DNA of 64,000 bases from contig NC_051065.1 in the NCBI RefSeq assembly GCF_004664715.2, positions 148,301,596 to 148,365,595 on the forward strand, written 5' to 3'. The stretch comes from Peromyscus leucopus (Eukaryota > Chordata > Mammalia > Rodentia > Cricetidae). Every line of letters begins with the position of its first letter. Position 1 is the first letter of the stretch. The notes below the pieces were generated by a model that saw only the letters and a list, made by a program, of their open reading frames with translations, did not search any database and was not told where the DNA came from. The translations under genes and the position numbers were made by a program. Below, in pieces: positions 46,001 through 59,512 of this stretch.

Positions 46001-48900
46001 TTTCCTAAAATGTGTTCTTGGAATTTCTGTTGTCACTTTGCTTTGCCTCATACCCCAGTCTCCTCCTAACCTAACTTTAAAACCTCAGTGACTTTCACCC
46101 CTCAGGTAAGAGTTAGAGGCCACGATGACGCCCTCCTCAAGAATCATCCGGTATTCCTGGTGACTTCCGGCATAAATGGAACCACCAAGCAGACCCTAAC
46201 CACTGACAACAACGGCCTTGCTTCCTTCACACTGGATACGGTCACCTGGAATGCGACAGCCGTTTCTCTGGAGGTAAGCCCTGAGGAGGCAGCATCCCAG
46301 ATGAGGAGGACCCCCTGGAGGGAAGGCTCCAGACTTCTCTCTGCGGTTCTCTGGCTGATGTGGTGTCAACTCTGTCACTCTCTGGCCCCTCAGGAGGTTT
46401 CCCTAGGTTCCTTCGGTTTTTAGTAGTAACCTCACACCCGAAGCGCTACACGGCTCTCATGAATTCCTCCTCGTTTCTGACTGATGACAGACCTGAGATC
46501 CGAGCAGGAAGGGAAGTGGTTCTGAGTGAAGTCTTCATCCTCTCTTTCCCTCTTCCTTGTAAAAATGACTCTTTGGGGTCAGTTTTCCACCATCGTGACA
46601 AAACACCTAAAATAACCAACTTAAAAAGAGAAAAACCTTTCATTTGGTTCACGGTTTCACAGTTTTTAGTCCGTGGTGGCGTGGCCCTGTTGCTCTGGGT
46701 CTGTGGTGGTGCAGTATGCGACGGCGGGAGCAGATGGCAGAGGACGCGTGTTTAACTCATGAGGGCCAGAAAGTGGGGGTGGGGAGGGTGGGGCGCACTC
46801 CCATCGGAGTCTGTTTCCCAAAGGTTATTCCGCCTGTCAGTAGTGGCACAGCCTGGGAACCAACCATGCCTTCAACGCATGGCTTTCAGGGGACATTCAC
46901 GCTGCAAGCACCAAGAGGCCTGTGGGTTTAGATGACGTAAGGCTGGTTATGTCAGTTTTTAGCTGGACAGCTGAGCAGTGAATGCCGTGAAACAGTCACA
47001 CATCACGGCTCTGGAACGGGAAGTGCTCCCCGCCCACCCATCCACAGTGGTCAGCTGGGCAGATGATCTAGGTGGACTTTTGGGTGTGTCTGTGGGCCCG
47101 CTGGCTGCACGCTGCTGTTCCACCTCTCTCTTATCCCCCAACCTGCTAGCCCGTGTGCATGCTTACAGCAGTGATGAGTGCAGGGCCAGAGCTGGCCCAC
47201 CAGGGCTTTTCCAAGTCGCTGGTTAGCGTGTGCTAACATCCTGTTGCTGACACATTGTCAGCCAGAGAGGATGCTATACAATTACTTGGTGAAAAGTATT
47301 GGTACAGGAATATGACAGACCGCAGCCACAGCCATTGTGACGTCATTCAGCAGCACTGTTTAAGCAAGCACATACAATTTGTCTTGTAGCTAACTTAACT
47401 AGATATTTATTCTAGGCTTCAGTCAATCATTGCATTCAGAAATAACTTTTTTTCAACCTCCTCATCCTCTATACCTAGTTTTCTTATCCCTGAAATATAA
47501 ACTTGGTCATGCTTATCTACCCAACTGGCATCGGTCTTAGGAACTGCCCATCACTTGACAACTATAATTCATTCTTTCTACCTTTGTCTTCTACATCACA
47601 ATGTTCCTGCACACATCATTTTGTAGATTCCCCATCTGTCCTTGGCTGGGCCTCTAGGAAAATGCCCACTTGCCATTCGTCATTCTCAGGAAGTGAAGAC
47701 TGGAGAGAAAGAGCTCTGTGGTTAGGAGTGCACATTGCTCTTTCTTCCTTCCTTCCTTCCTTCCTTCCTTTCTTTCTTTTTCTCCCTCCCTTCCTTCCTT
47801 CTTTTTCCTCCTCCTCCTTTTCTTCTCTTCTGTTTCTTCCAGGGCAAGTTCCAACTAGAGGATGTGGTATATAATCCAAAGGAAGTACCTCGTTACTACG
47901 AAAATGCCTATCTGTACTTGCGTCCCTTCTACAACACCACCCGCAGTTTCCTGGGCATCCGGCGGCCAAATGGCCTGATGAGGTGTGGTCAGACCCAGGA
48001 GGTGCTAGTGGACTACTCCATTGATCCAGAGGATGCAAGCCCAGACCAAGAAGTCACCTTCTCCTACTATGTGAGTTGGGAAATGGGGGCTTGTAAAAGG
48101 GCATCGAGAGTCAGCCAGAGGAGAGACAGATGCCTGGATGCAGGACATGTGTAGAATTTCTGAATTTTAGAGACACATTTAAAAAGTTGAGACACCAGAA
48201 AGCTGGGTATGGCAGTGTATACCTAGAATCCCCAAACTGAGGAGGTAGAGGCAGGAGATCAGAAGTTCAAGGCCAGTCTGGGCTACACGAAATCCCACCT
48301 CAACAAACAACCAATAAAATCCAGATAGGCGTGTGGTCTCAGCATCGAGACGGCAGAGGCAGAAAGATTGTTTGCGAGTTCAAGGCTAGCTTGCGCGCCA
48401 CAGTAAGAGCCAGTGTCAAAAAGTCAAAGGAATAAAAGATATTCACAGTCTTTTTTCAACTAAGGCTTTCAAGCAGCACACATTTAATCCTTAAAGCATA
48501 CCTCAGTTACAATTCACTGCACTTTAGTGATCACAGAAGCCTGGACGTTGTGACGTGTTCAGCATCTGCACACACCTACTGGCAGCTCGATTGCACCGTC
48601 TTGAAATACAGCAAGGGATGGGGGATTGCAGACAAAGAGGTTTTGTTTTGTTTTGTTGTTGTTTAAACAAAAAACCCATTGTAACTATGTAGGAAAACAA
48701 AACAAGAAATTAACCGAGAAAATGATTAGTCCAGGGCTGAAGCGAGGTGAGTGAGTGGGAAGGGAGGGAGAGAGAATATGGGATGCAGAAACGCCGTCCT
48801 TCTGTGTTTCAGTTTTTAATTTGATTTTTTTGTTAGTGCTGAGGATTGAACCCAGCAAGCACTCTACCACTGAGCTGTACCCTAGTCCTTCACTGCCATG

Positions 48901-48947
<47 letters not shown>

Positions 48948-51900
48948 GTGTGTGTGTGTGTGTGTTAAACATGTAAAGACTTCAGGCTTCACAGGTTTCT
49001 TTACCACTGAGCACTGAGCCATCCATCCTGCCAGCCCTGGACTATATCCTTCCCCCCCACCCCCCACCCCAAGACAGGGCTTCTCTGTATAGCACTGGAT
49101 GTCCTGAAAATAGCTCTGCTAGGCTGGCCTTGAACTCACAGAGATCCACCTGCCTCCGCCTCCCAAGTGCTAGGTCTAAAGGCATGCTCAGCTTCTGGAC
49201 TATATTCAAAGCAATGTTATAAACTGAAAGTTGACATCAACAGCAGCCTCAGTGGGGAAGCAAAACCCCCAATTGGTGGACAGCAAGTAGTGTGTAAAGA
49301 TAAGCAAGTTACTGGCCACTCACGGCGACTAAAGGAACCAGACGCAAATAAACCTTAGGAGGCATGACCCAGAGACAGTCTTTGTTCCCTTTCTCTCTCA
49401 GTTTCTGAGACTGTCTCTCCTCTGGATCATACCGGTTACTTCTGTCATTTCACTGTCTCCAGCAAGCTGTAAACAACCATCTTGACCCAACAGAATAGGG
49501 AGGGGCGTGCAGAAACTAAGTCACAGTGAGAAAATAGACAGGGGTCTCAGGACAGGGATGGGACAAGAAGCTGGGGGGGGGGGAGCTGGGCCCGAGGAGC
49601 TCTGAGAGTCAGGTTGGGTGGCTGAGAAAGGGCAGTGAACACTGGGTAGGAGCAGGGCTGCCTGCCTGCTGAGACAGAAGCCAGGGCTTCTCTTTCAAGT
49701 GAGAGCACGCAGGAAGTGCCTAGGAAGTAGCAGCATTCTCCTCCATGAGCCAGATGCCGCCAGATCGGCTCTGGACAGTGTAAGATTCATTTTCACCTAA
49801 TTGAACTGTAATAAAGAACGATTGTGATGATGGATTTTTGGCTGACTTTATGCTACAAGGATTATAAAACAATAAAGCTTGGAGATCCTAGAGAAATCCC
49901 GGACTTCTGCTGTGAGGGATTCTTTTTTTTTTAAATGCCGTCTGTCCTTTGTTTCTTCCACCCTCTTTCTGGCTCTCAGCCAAGGCTCCACTTGGAGAAG
50001 AGCCCTCAGGACCTGTGGGCAGGCAGCCTTATCTGGTAAGCAGACAGCTGCTAGGTGAGGTACTGTGCAGGCTCGGGAAGCCTGCAAAGAGGTGCAGTTC
50101 ACCATGGGGATGCAGACATGCTCCGCAGGAAGGGGGCCCAGAGGAAGGGAACTGACTTCTGAGCTTTGGGTTTGTTTTTTCTCTCTCTCTCTTCCATAGG
50201 TAACAGGGAAAGGGAGTTTGCAGATGGAAGGGCAGAAGCAGCTGAAGGTTAAAGAGAAAGGTGAGTGCGTATGCTTCTGGGAGACGGAGATGTGGGCGAT
50301 CCTAGAGAAGAGTTCCTATGCACGGAGGTGACTGGAGAAGGATGCTAACAACCAGACACTGGAGAGAAAAGGGGGGCGGCGCGGACCCTGAGGCCCCACC
50401 AGACACTGGAGAAGAGCCGTGCAGGTGGGTGTGCAGCCTTGCTCCTCCGCCCGTCTTCTTTCTCAGGACCAAAAGGCTCCTTCTCCATCTCGCTGACCTT
50501 CACCTCCAGAATGGCCCCTTCCCCCTCCCTCGTCATCTACACCATATTTCCCAGTGGAGGCATCATAGCTGACAAAATTGAGTTCTCTGTGGAGATGTGC
50601 TTTGACAACCAGGTAAGGTGGCAGTGAAGAGTAACTCGAGGAGAAAGTTCTTGTGTGTGATGGAGTTGGGGACCAGCAAGTTCAGCGCAGTCTGAAGAGC
50701 ACATGGAAGTTGATGGTCACACCATACTTGTGTCTTCAGTGTCTTAGAGCTATGCTGAAATCTCTTTCTTCCCCCTTCTGGCCCTTCCCCTTCCCTTACT
50801 GGTCTCCCCAACGCCCCCTCCTCCTGCTCCCCCTCTTCCTCCTCCTCCTCCTCCTTCTCTTTCCCCCTTCTAAAGTCACAGCAGAGCTGGAGGTGGGTAA
50901 GATGATGTGAGTTCAGAGCCAGTCTAAACTACAGTGAGAGCCTGTCCCAGAAGGCATGTTCTCCCCCTCTGTTCCAGTATTCTCTCCCTTCCTTTCCCGT
51001 TGTCTCCCTGCCTTCTTCTCCCTCCTCTTCTCTTTATTTTTGAGACAAGGCCTTGCTATGTAGCCCAGGCTGGCCTTCAATTTGCAGCAATCCTCCTGCC
51101 TCTGTCTCCCAAGTGCTGGAGTTGTAAGCACGTGCCACCACAGTGCAATGGCCCACATAGATCTCTCGTCGCCCCACTTGCCCCCCCCCAGAGATCTGCT
51201 TGCTTCGTAAAGACTTGATCAGTCTCCCCACATTTTCCATCTCTGTCATAGCATTCTAGTATCACAGAAATGTGTGTTATCAATCATCTAACAGTGATGG
51301 AACGGGTTGGATCCCAGGCAGAGGCTCGCTGGCTGGTGACCCAGGTCCCTCTGCTTCACCTGCTGTCCAGGATGACTGGATCCCCACTGCATACCTTTCT
51401 CTTGCCCAGGTCTCCATTGGCTTCTCACCTTCCCAGCAGCTCCCAGGAGCAGACGTGGAGTTACAGCTGCAGGCCGCGCCTGGGTCCCTGTGTGCGGTCC
51501 GGGCTGTGGATGAGAGTGTTCTGCTCCTCAGGCCCGAGACCGAGCTGAGCAACAGCTCTGTGAGTGGTCTGGGAGGGGTGGGGCCCAGGAGATGATGGAG
51601 AGATCAATTCAGCTGCATCAGAGCACGGCAGTGGGCAGGACTCCTAGGGAAATAAGAGGCCGATGAAAGGTGCTGGGAAAGCTGCGGAGGACTTGAAAGT
51701 AGAGCCCTGTGTGGTGGTGGCACACGCCTGTAATGCCAGCATTGGAGAGGCTGAGGTTGTCGGTTCGTAGCCTGCCTGGGCTATATAGTGAGGCCAGAAG
51801 GGAAGGAGGGAAGGAAGGAAGGAAGGAGGGAAGGAAGGAAGGAGGGAGGGAGGTGGGAGGGAGAAGGACTAAAGGTATTTGAAGGACACAGTAATATGGA

Positions 51901-54900
51901 TGCTGAGGAGGAAGAGGGGGTGAAACAGAAAGTATGAGGACCCGGGAAAGTGCCGTAGAGGTTACCACAGAATAAACAGAAGAATCCATACAAGTGAAGC
52001 GAGACAGCATGAGCTGTGGCCGCAGGGTGGGTGTGGTCCCTGCCGGCTGCACTGAGTTGGGCTTGTTCTCCCCTCCCCCCATCGCAGGTCTATGGGATGT
52101 TCCCATCCTGGTACAATTTTTACCCCTACCAAGTGGCTGAGTATGATGAGTGCCCGGCGTTTGGCCCATGGGACTTTCCTCGACCCCTCATCGATCCTGT
52201 GCCCAGAGGGGGACTGAGCAGGCACTCCATCATCTGGAGACCCTGGCGCTCTGAAGGCGCGGACCTGTTCAGTTTCTTCCAGGTGGATGCCCTGACGCTT
52301 CTGTGAAAACGATGGTGTGGGAACAGGGGAAGGGGACCCCACCTTGAAGAGAGCAGAGCCGCTCATGCGGGCAGGAAGGATGTGGGAGAGGCTCTGACCT
52401 TAGGCTGTTCTCCCTGGAGAACTTGACTGCTCAGAGAACCACTGTGTGAGTCGGGCAGGTGGTGCACGCCTTTAATCCCAGCACTCGGGAGGCAGAGGCA
52501 GGCGGATCTCTGTGAGTTCGAGGCCAGCCTGGTCTACAGAGCGAGATCCAGGACAGGAACCAAAACTACACAGAGAAACCCTGTCTCAAAAAACAAAAAA
52601 AAAAAAAAAAAAACAACAACAACAACAAAACACTCTGTGAGGCTGTCCTAGAACTGTTTCCACGGCCCCCACAGGTGACACTTGTGAGAGAAGAACAGAG
52701 GGAGCGGTAACCCGGAGGCCTGTACTGTCATAGAAAACAGTTTATACCCGTTCCAAGAGCAGGGCTTGGGGTGCTGTGTGAGCCAAGCCCGACCAGGAGA
52801 TGTCCAAGGTCAGAGGCCATGTCTTCTTCATCGGAGTGTTCTTTCTAATGCTGGCCTTTCTGTAACACTCGTGTTTTCATAGGACTGAGTATGGCCTCTG
52901 CCCTCAGAAGCCAAACACTGAGGACACAGTGACATTTGGGAGAAGCATAAGCATCTTGATTTTTAATGAATTCAAGGCTGAGCTAGTTAGGCCTCATTAG
53001 TCACACTGAAGTCTCAGGCAATGTTATCTTCCTTTCCTTCTGGTTTGGGGGAATGGAACCCAGGGCCCTGAATGCCACCCCGAATGCTTCCTGTCACTGA
53101 GCTGCACACCCAGACCACAAGTGACCCAATAAGCAGGCTGGTCTCCGTGGCTGGATGCTGGGTGATAACCACCAGTCTCGCCATTAGTAACAAAAGGATA
53201 TTTTGATTCAAACCTTTGAGGTCTGGTCGTAAGGTAAAGCCCCCTTCACACTTCATGGTCTCTTTGTTGCTTATCAGGACATGGGCTTGAAAATTCTATC
53301 AAATGCCAAAATCAAGAAGCCGGTAGACTGCAGTCGCCGACCTCCACACTACAGCCATACCATGGAGGGAGGTAAGCTGCGGCTCTGGGCCCTGGGACCC
53401 TGGAAACCTCCTCTGCCCTTGCACTGAGTGTGGCCTCAGATTGGTACTGGGTCGGAGATGCAGGACGTGTCTCTCCAGGAAGAGCCTTTGGAGCCTGGGT
53501 CCCTTATCTGTCCAGTCTCTGGCCGCAGCTCTTGGCCGGACTTCCCCAGTGACCCTTCTGACCTCGCCTCTCCTTGGCGGTCCTTTGCTTTCTGTGAGTT
53601 CTCCGGTTTGCTCTGAGTTTCTTACTAGCAGTCTCACTCACAATGCGAGCTTTCCGGTTTCCAAATGTTTCTTCTCAGACTCGTCAGCAGGTGGCGGTAT
53701 TGCCCCAAAGACTGGGTTCGCGTCGCCATCGCCATCGCCGCAGACAGAGGGATCCCAGGTCCGCCAGTACTTCCCGGAGACCTGGCTGTGGGAACTGTTT
53801 CCGGTCGGGTAAGTGATGCGGTGGAATCCGCAGAAAATTCAGAGTCGTCATTTCGAAAATCTCCGTATCAGGAACTCCTCCCCCGGGGTCCCAAAACAAG
53901 CACTCAAACTCCGACCTCACACCCACGTAGTGCAGACTGCACGCTCGCCCCAAATCTACAGTTTTGCAAGCCACGGGCCACATAAGCACCGTGACACCCC
54001 TTCTCCCGTATCTGGACATCTCCCGCACCCCAGGATTTACATCCAGGAGCCTCTTCTTTTCCGTTTGCCCATCAATTCTCTCTAATGCTCTCCGGTCCCG
54101 CACTTCACTTGGGTTCTTGTTGTGTCCACAGTAACTCAGGAAACAAGGTGGTCCAGGTCACAGTTCCCGATACCATCACTGAGTGGAAGGCTATGACATT
54201 CTGCACCTCGCAGTCCAGAGGCTTCGGCCTTTCGCCGACTGTTGGGCTGACGGCTTTCCAGCCGTTCTTTGTTGATCTGATGATGCCTTACTCAGTCGTT
54301 CGTGGAGAATCCTTCCGCCTTACAGCCACCGTCTTCAATTACCTAAAGGACTGCATCAGGGTGAGAGCGGGGATGCCGGAAGTAGTGTGGCCTGGAGCCT
54401 CAGGCCCACTCCAAGTCCATCCCTAAATTGGAAGCATACCCAATTTCTCTGGGAGGTGCCCTGCTTCTGTCACAAGCCCTGAGTCCCTAGATCACCCTTT
54501 CCTCTGTCCCCACCCCTCCCCTCCCACCCCCCTCTTTCCCTCCTTCATACTGTGAGTTGAACACATGGCTTCAAGCCCCTTAACCAAATCCTCGACCACT
54601 GAGCTATGTCCCAGCACTCCTTTTATTTATTTACGTGTTCATTCTTTGACAATTCCATACACGAATCATTGGTCATTCCCACCTCCCGTTATCCTCTCTC
54701 ACCCCGTTCCCACCTCCCAGTAAAAGCCTTTTTACTTTTTATTGTGGAGGAAGAGTCTCACAAAGTTGCTTCCACCGGCCTTGAACTCCCTCTGTGGCCC
54801 AAAGCAGACTTGGACTCAAGCTCCTGCCTCAGCCTTCCCAGGCCTTAGGGTTTCCAGGCCTGCACTATCACGGTCCACTCTCAGACCGTTTATGTCTTTA

Positions 54901-57900
54901 ATCCTTCAGATTCAGACTCACCTGGGCCCATCAGATGAGTACCGTGTAGAGTCACGGGCAGATGGTCAGGCCTCCAGCTGCCTGTGTGCTGATGAAGCCA
55001 AGACCTTCCACTGGGATGTCACCGCTGTCAAGCTGGGTGAGAGAGGAATAATGACCCGGAAGCCATCAGGAGCCAAGACCTCCGTGCTTTCCTGCTGCGT
55101 TTGCTTGTCTCTGCTTTCCTCCTTTTTATTTGCCTCTACCCTTTCCCTTCTGAGCCTGTGTGATGGGTAAATAAGGGAAGGCTCAAAGAGACGATCAACT
55201 GTATCCAATCTAGAATATTCTGAGTGCGAAAGGCGAGCTTTTGGTATTATAACAGGACAAGGACCCACCGTGGGACAAGGACTGTGCTGACTGCTTTAAT
55301 GTACCAATCCATTTTTAGAATTTTTTTTTTTATTTTGTGTGTATGTGTCTAAGTGTATATCCATGTAGGAGCCTGTGGAGGTCAGAAGGGGACATCAGAT
55401 AACTGATGTCCGGGAACTGGAGTTATATATGGTTGTGAGTCACCATGCGGGTGCTGGGAACTGAACCTGGGTCCTCTACAAGAGCAGCTGGAGACATTAA
55501 CCATTGAGCCACCCTTCCAGCCCCTGTACTAACTCCTTTAATCTTCATACCAACCCACTGGCTGTCTCTCAGGGAGTAAAACCCTGCAATCAAAAGATGG
55601 CCTTTGATTTAATAGTTATACACTATTGGAAAACTTAGTGGGTTGGAAGAGCAAATATTTATTTATTTATGCACAGTCAAATTCCTGTGTAGCTGAGGAT
55701 GGTCTTGAACTTTGGATCCAAGCCTCGAGCTCCCAAGTGCTGGGATTATAGGCACATGTGACCACACCTGGTTTATGTGGCACTGAATTCTGTCATGATG
55801 CTATCAAGCTGCGAACCAAGGCTATGGCCTTATCTGGAGATTTGAGAGAAGATCTGCTTTCAAGTTCACCTCCAAGTTCCTGTTTCTGGCAGGCTCATGG
55901 TCCGAACGCCACATCTTAGCTTCAGCTGTGGGCTGGAGCCCCATTCCATGTCCACATGAGTCTTCTCTGTGCTGTTTCATCACAGAGCAACTGTCCTTCT
56001 CCAGAGCACACGGCTGGCAAGTCTGCTCACGGGGGAGAACCTGGAGCCTCTGTGTAACATTTGGAAGAGCTAATCCATTACTTCTGCTCTGTCTCCTCAC
56101 TAAACACGAGTCACTTGGGCTGGGGACCTGCCTCGATGGCAGAGTGATGGCCCAGAATGTGTCACAAGGTCCCTACTTCCACCCTCAGCACCCAAACTAC
56201 AAAAAAAACAAACGCCCTACCCTACTCAATGGAGTCACTCAATCCAGCCCATACCCCAAAGGAGATAATTATCAAAATGCAGGGCTCCTGCACCCTTAGA
56301 AGTCACCTTTCACACTGCCTCCTCATCGCCGGCATCACCCAGGAATACCTGAGAAGTGTAGAATCCAGGCTGCACACCAGGCCTTGGAGCTAGAGCTTGC
56401 CCTGTTGACAAGGTCCCCGGTGATGGATGGGCCACGCCAGCTTGAGAGTCTGAAGGGGAAGAGGCCTCGCTGGCCCCTCTGGTTGTTATGGTGACACTCC
56501 TCTTCCTTTGTCTCCCCTCAGGTCATGTTAACTTCACTGTTAGTACAGAGATTGTAGACAGCGATGAACTCTGCGGGGGCCGGAAGGGGGTTGTCCCTAA
56601 CAGAGGCCGCAGCGACACTCTGATCAAGCCAGTTCTTGTCAAGGTGAGTGTCTTTCGGGCTTGGCGTCAGAGGGTGCTCGATGCCCCACCCCGACAGTCA
56701 GTTTCAGAGCCCTCACGCTCTACCTCCAGTCTGGAAATTTCTGCCTTCTCCTCCCTTGACCCTCTTGTCTTAGCCGTTTGCCTAACCCATACTTGTGGCC
56801 CGCGAAAGCGCTCAATGGGATGCCAGGCCCTGGGCAAAGAGTCAAATAAATGTTAGCTTCCCTTCCTCAAATTCATGACCTCATCAGTTGCTTTTTTAAC
56901 TCGTTATGAACCCCATGGTTAACCTTGCTTCTAAAAAGTCTTCTAAAGGTTCCCCTAGCTGTAGGCTGTGTCTGGAAAGATGTTTATAGAAAGAGCCTGG
57001 ATTCGATCCCTGGATTGAAACAGGGTCCTTCTATGCTTCAAAGAAAATCTCCCTTCTCTAAAATTCCGAGGGAAGCGTGGGAACGCGGGCAGGGCCACTT
57101 TCCCTTCCTCCTGCTTCTGTTCCCATCATGCTCTTCATCTGATGCTCACCCCATTGTATCATACAGCCGAAGGAGTCCCGTGGAGAAGACTCACAGCTCA
57201 CTGCTGTGTCCAAAAGGTGAGAGGGTGGCCGGGCAGACGCACCTTGGGCAACAGGTGATTTTCATACACAAAAGGAGGATTATGCTGGATGTGGTGGTGC
57301 GACCTGTAATCCCAGCTGAGTGCAGAGGCAGGAGGATCACCACAAGTGTGAGGTCCACTTGGTCTAAACCAGGCTAGCCAGGGCCACACAGGGCCACCTT
57401 GTCACCAAACCAACCAAGCAACCAAGCAGAGAAGTGTGTGGGACTAGAAGGGAAACGGGAGTCTAGATTGTTACCCCTGCTGGGATCAAGGAACTGAAAG
57501 GCGGGACTTAAAAAAGAGAAAAGAAAATTCTAAGCAGCAAAAATCCCTATGAATCAGCTTGAACACAGCTGCATGCCACCCCATAGAAAGTTCCGGAGAA
57601 CACTGGGTATAGGAAACCCCAGGTCACGGAACTTGACTCAGAATCCCATGATTTCCACCACCCATGTCACCTGTTCTCTGTGGTCACAGGAGAGGTGGCT
57701 TCAGACTCTGTCTCCCTGGAGCTCCCTGTGGATACTGTTCCCGACTCTGCCAAGGCTTACGTCACTGCTCTGGGTAAGCGGCTTGCTCGGAAGGGACAAG
57801 GTGGACTAGAGGCTGCAGGGGCATGGGGGGGGGGGCAGCACGTGGGCCTGCAGCAGGTGTCCCGGTCTGAAGGAGTGAAAGAAGAAAAGCAAATCCTGTA

Positions 57901-59476
57901 CAAGAGCAATGCCCCGATAGGATTATAAATGCAGTTTCAGATGAAGGCGTTGTTTGGGGCTGGAGGTTAAGAGCACATTCTTCTCTTCCAGAGGACCAAG
58001 GGACCATGTCAGTTGACTCAAAATTGCTTGTAACTGTAGCTCCAAGGGCTCTAGTACTCTCTTCTGGGCTCTGAGGGTACCTGCACACACACACACACAC
58101 AGACAGACACACACACACACACACACACATGCACGCATGCACACACTTAGTACATATCTTTTTAAAAATTGAAGGAATTGAGGCAGGATAAAAATAAAAT
58201 CTTTTAAACAATGAAGTCACTGGGGCAGGAGGAAGCTCGCTGTTACAGACGTTTGATATGTATTTGGGTTTAGGGTACCTATAAACTGGGTAGAGAAAAG
58301 ATAAAATGTTAGCTGCAGCCATTTAACAGTGAAGCATTTGTGTTCAGTTCAGAAGGTCACAGCCGTGTTCGCACCAGTAGCGCACAGTGCACTTCACGCC
58401 TTCGGGAGAACAGTGGAAATGAGTAGACCTGGAGTTGGATGTAGTCATCTTGCACACACAACCCCAGCCTCCTTTCCCCCTCCCGGGACTAGCGTGGGAC
58501 TAAGATATGTGACAACTATAGAGTTGTCACCACAGCATCTAGCACCTGGCAGGAGCCGGGTACCGCTCGGTCCTTTCTGCATTCTCTCACCCTCTCAGAT
58601 CCCTTCCGGGTCACTTTCTCCATTGTGATTGTGATGCGTCCGTAACTCTGCTGCTGCGTTCATTTCCCTCCAGTGGGCCAGCTCACCAGATTCATCTTCC
58701 CCCTGAGAGCATGGGTCGTGTCTTTTTCCTGTCTGTCTCTGACAGATTCCTTTCACACAGTTCATATCGAGTACCTATTTGTAGATTTGAATTGAACCTG
58801 ACGTCTCCAACACGAATGAGTCACCGTATCCTGCTAGCTGACTTACGGGGTGTGTCCGTAGGTGTAACCTGGAGAGAGTATCTGTATTATGAGTGTCTGG
58901 GAGGAATGCACCTTTTGGGGGTAAATTTATGTGCAGTTGAGGAGCTTAGGCATTAAGGCTAAGTATGGTGGATTTGTTATGTCACGTGCAACGTCTCTGG
59001 CAACATGTGCACTTAAAAATCCCTGTACTCCCTTGGACAACCTGCGTGCTTTCTGCCTGTACCTTCACATGCCCAGTATTAGAGAACTGTGTTACACTTG
59101 TTTGTAAGAAATGTAACTGTTTCCTGATGCTGGCCTCTTGACTAGGAACCCCTGCTTTGCTTGTTTGTTTGTTTTGTTTTATGTGTGGGGGTGTTTTGTC
59201 TGCATGGATGTATGTTTGTGGTCTGGTGCCCACAGAGACCAGAAAGAGGGCATCCGATCCCTTGGAACTGGAGTTACAGTGTCTTGTGAGCCACCATGTA
59301 AGTCCTGGAACTCAACCCAGGTCCTCTACAAGAGCAGTCGGTGCTCTCTTAACTACTGAGCCATCTTTCCAGCCCCTAACTGTGAGCTCTTTCAAGGTAG
59401 AGAACATGTTGAACTTAGTGTTTCTCCCGAAAACACACAGCAAGCTCTAACTAAATCTTAGCTAATATGTGTTTGT

Positions 59477-59512
<36 letters not shown>

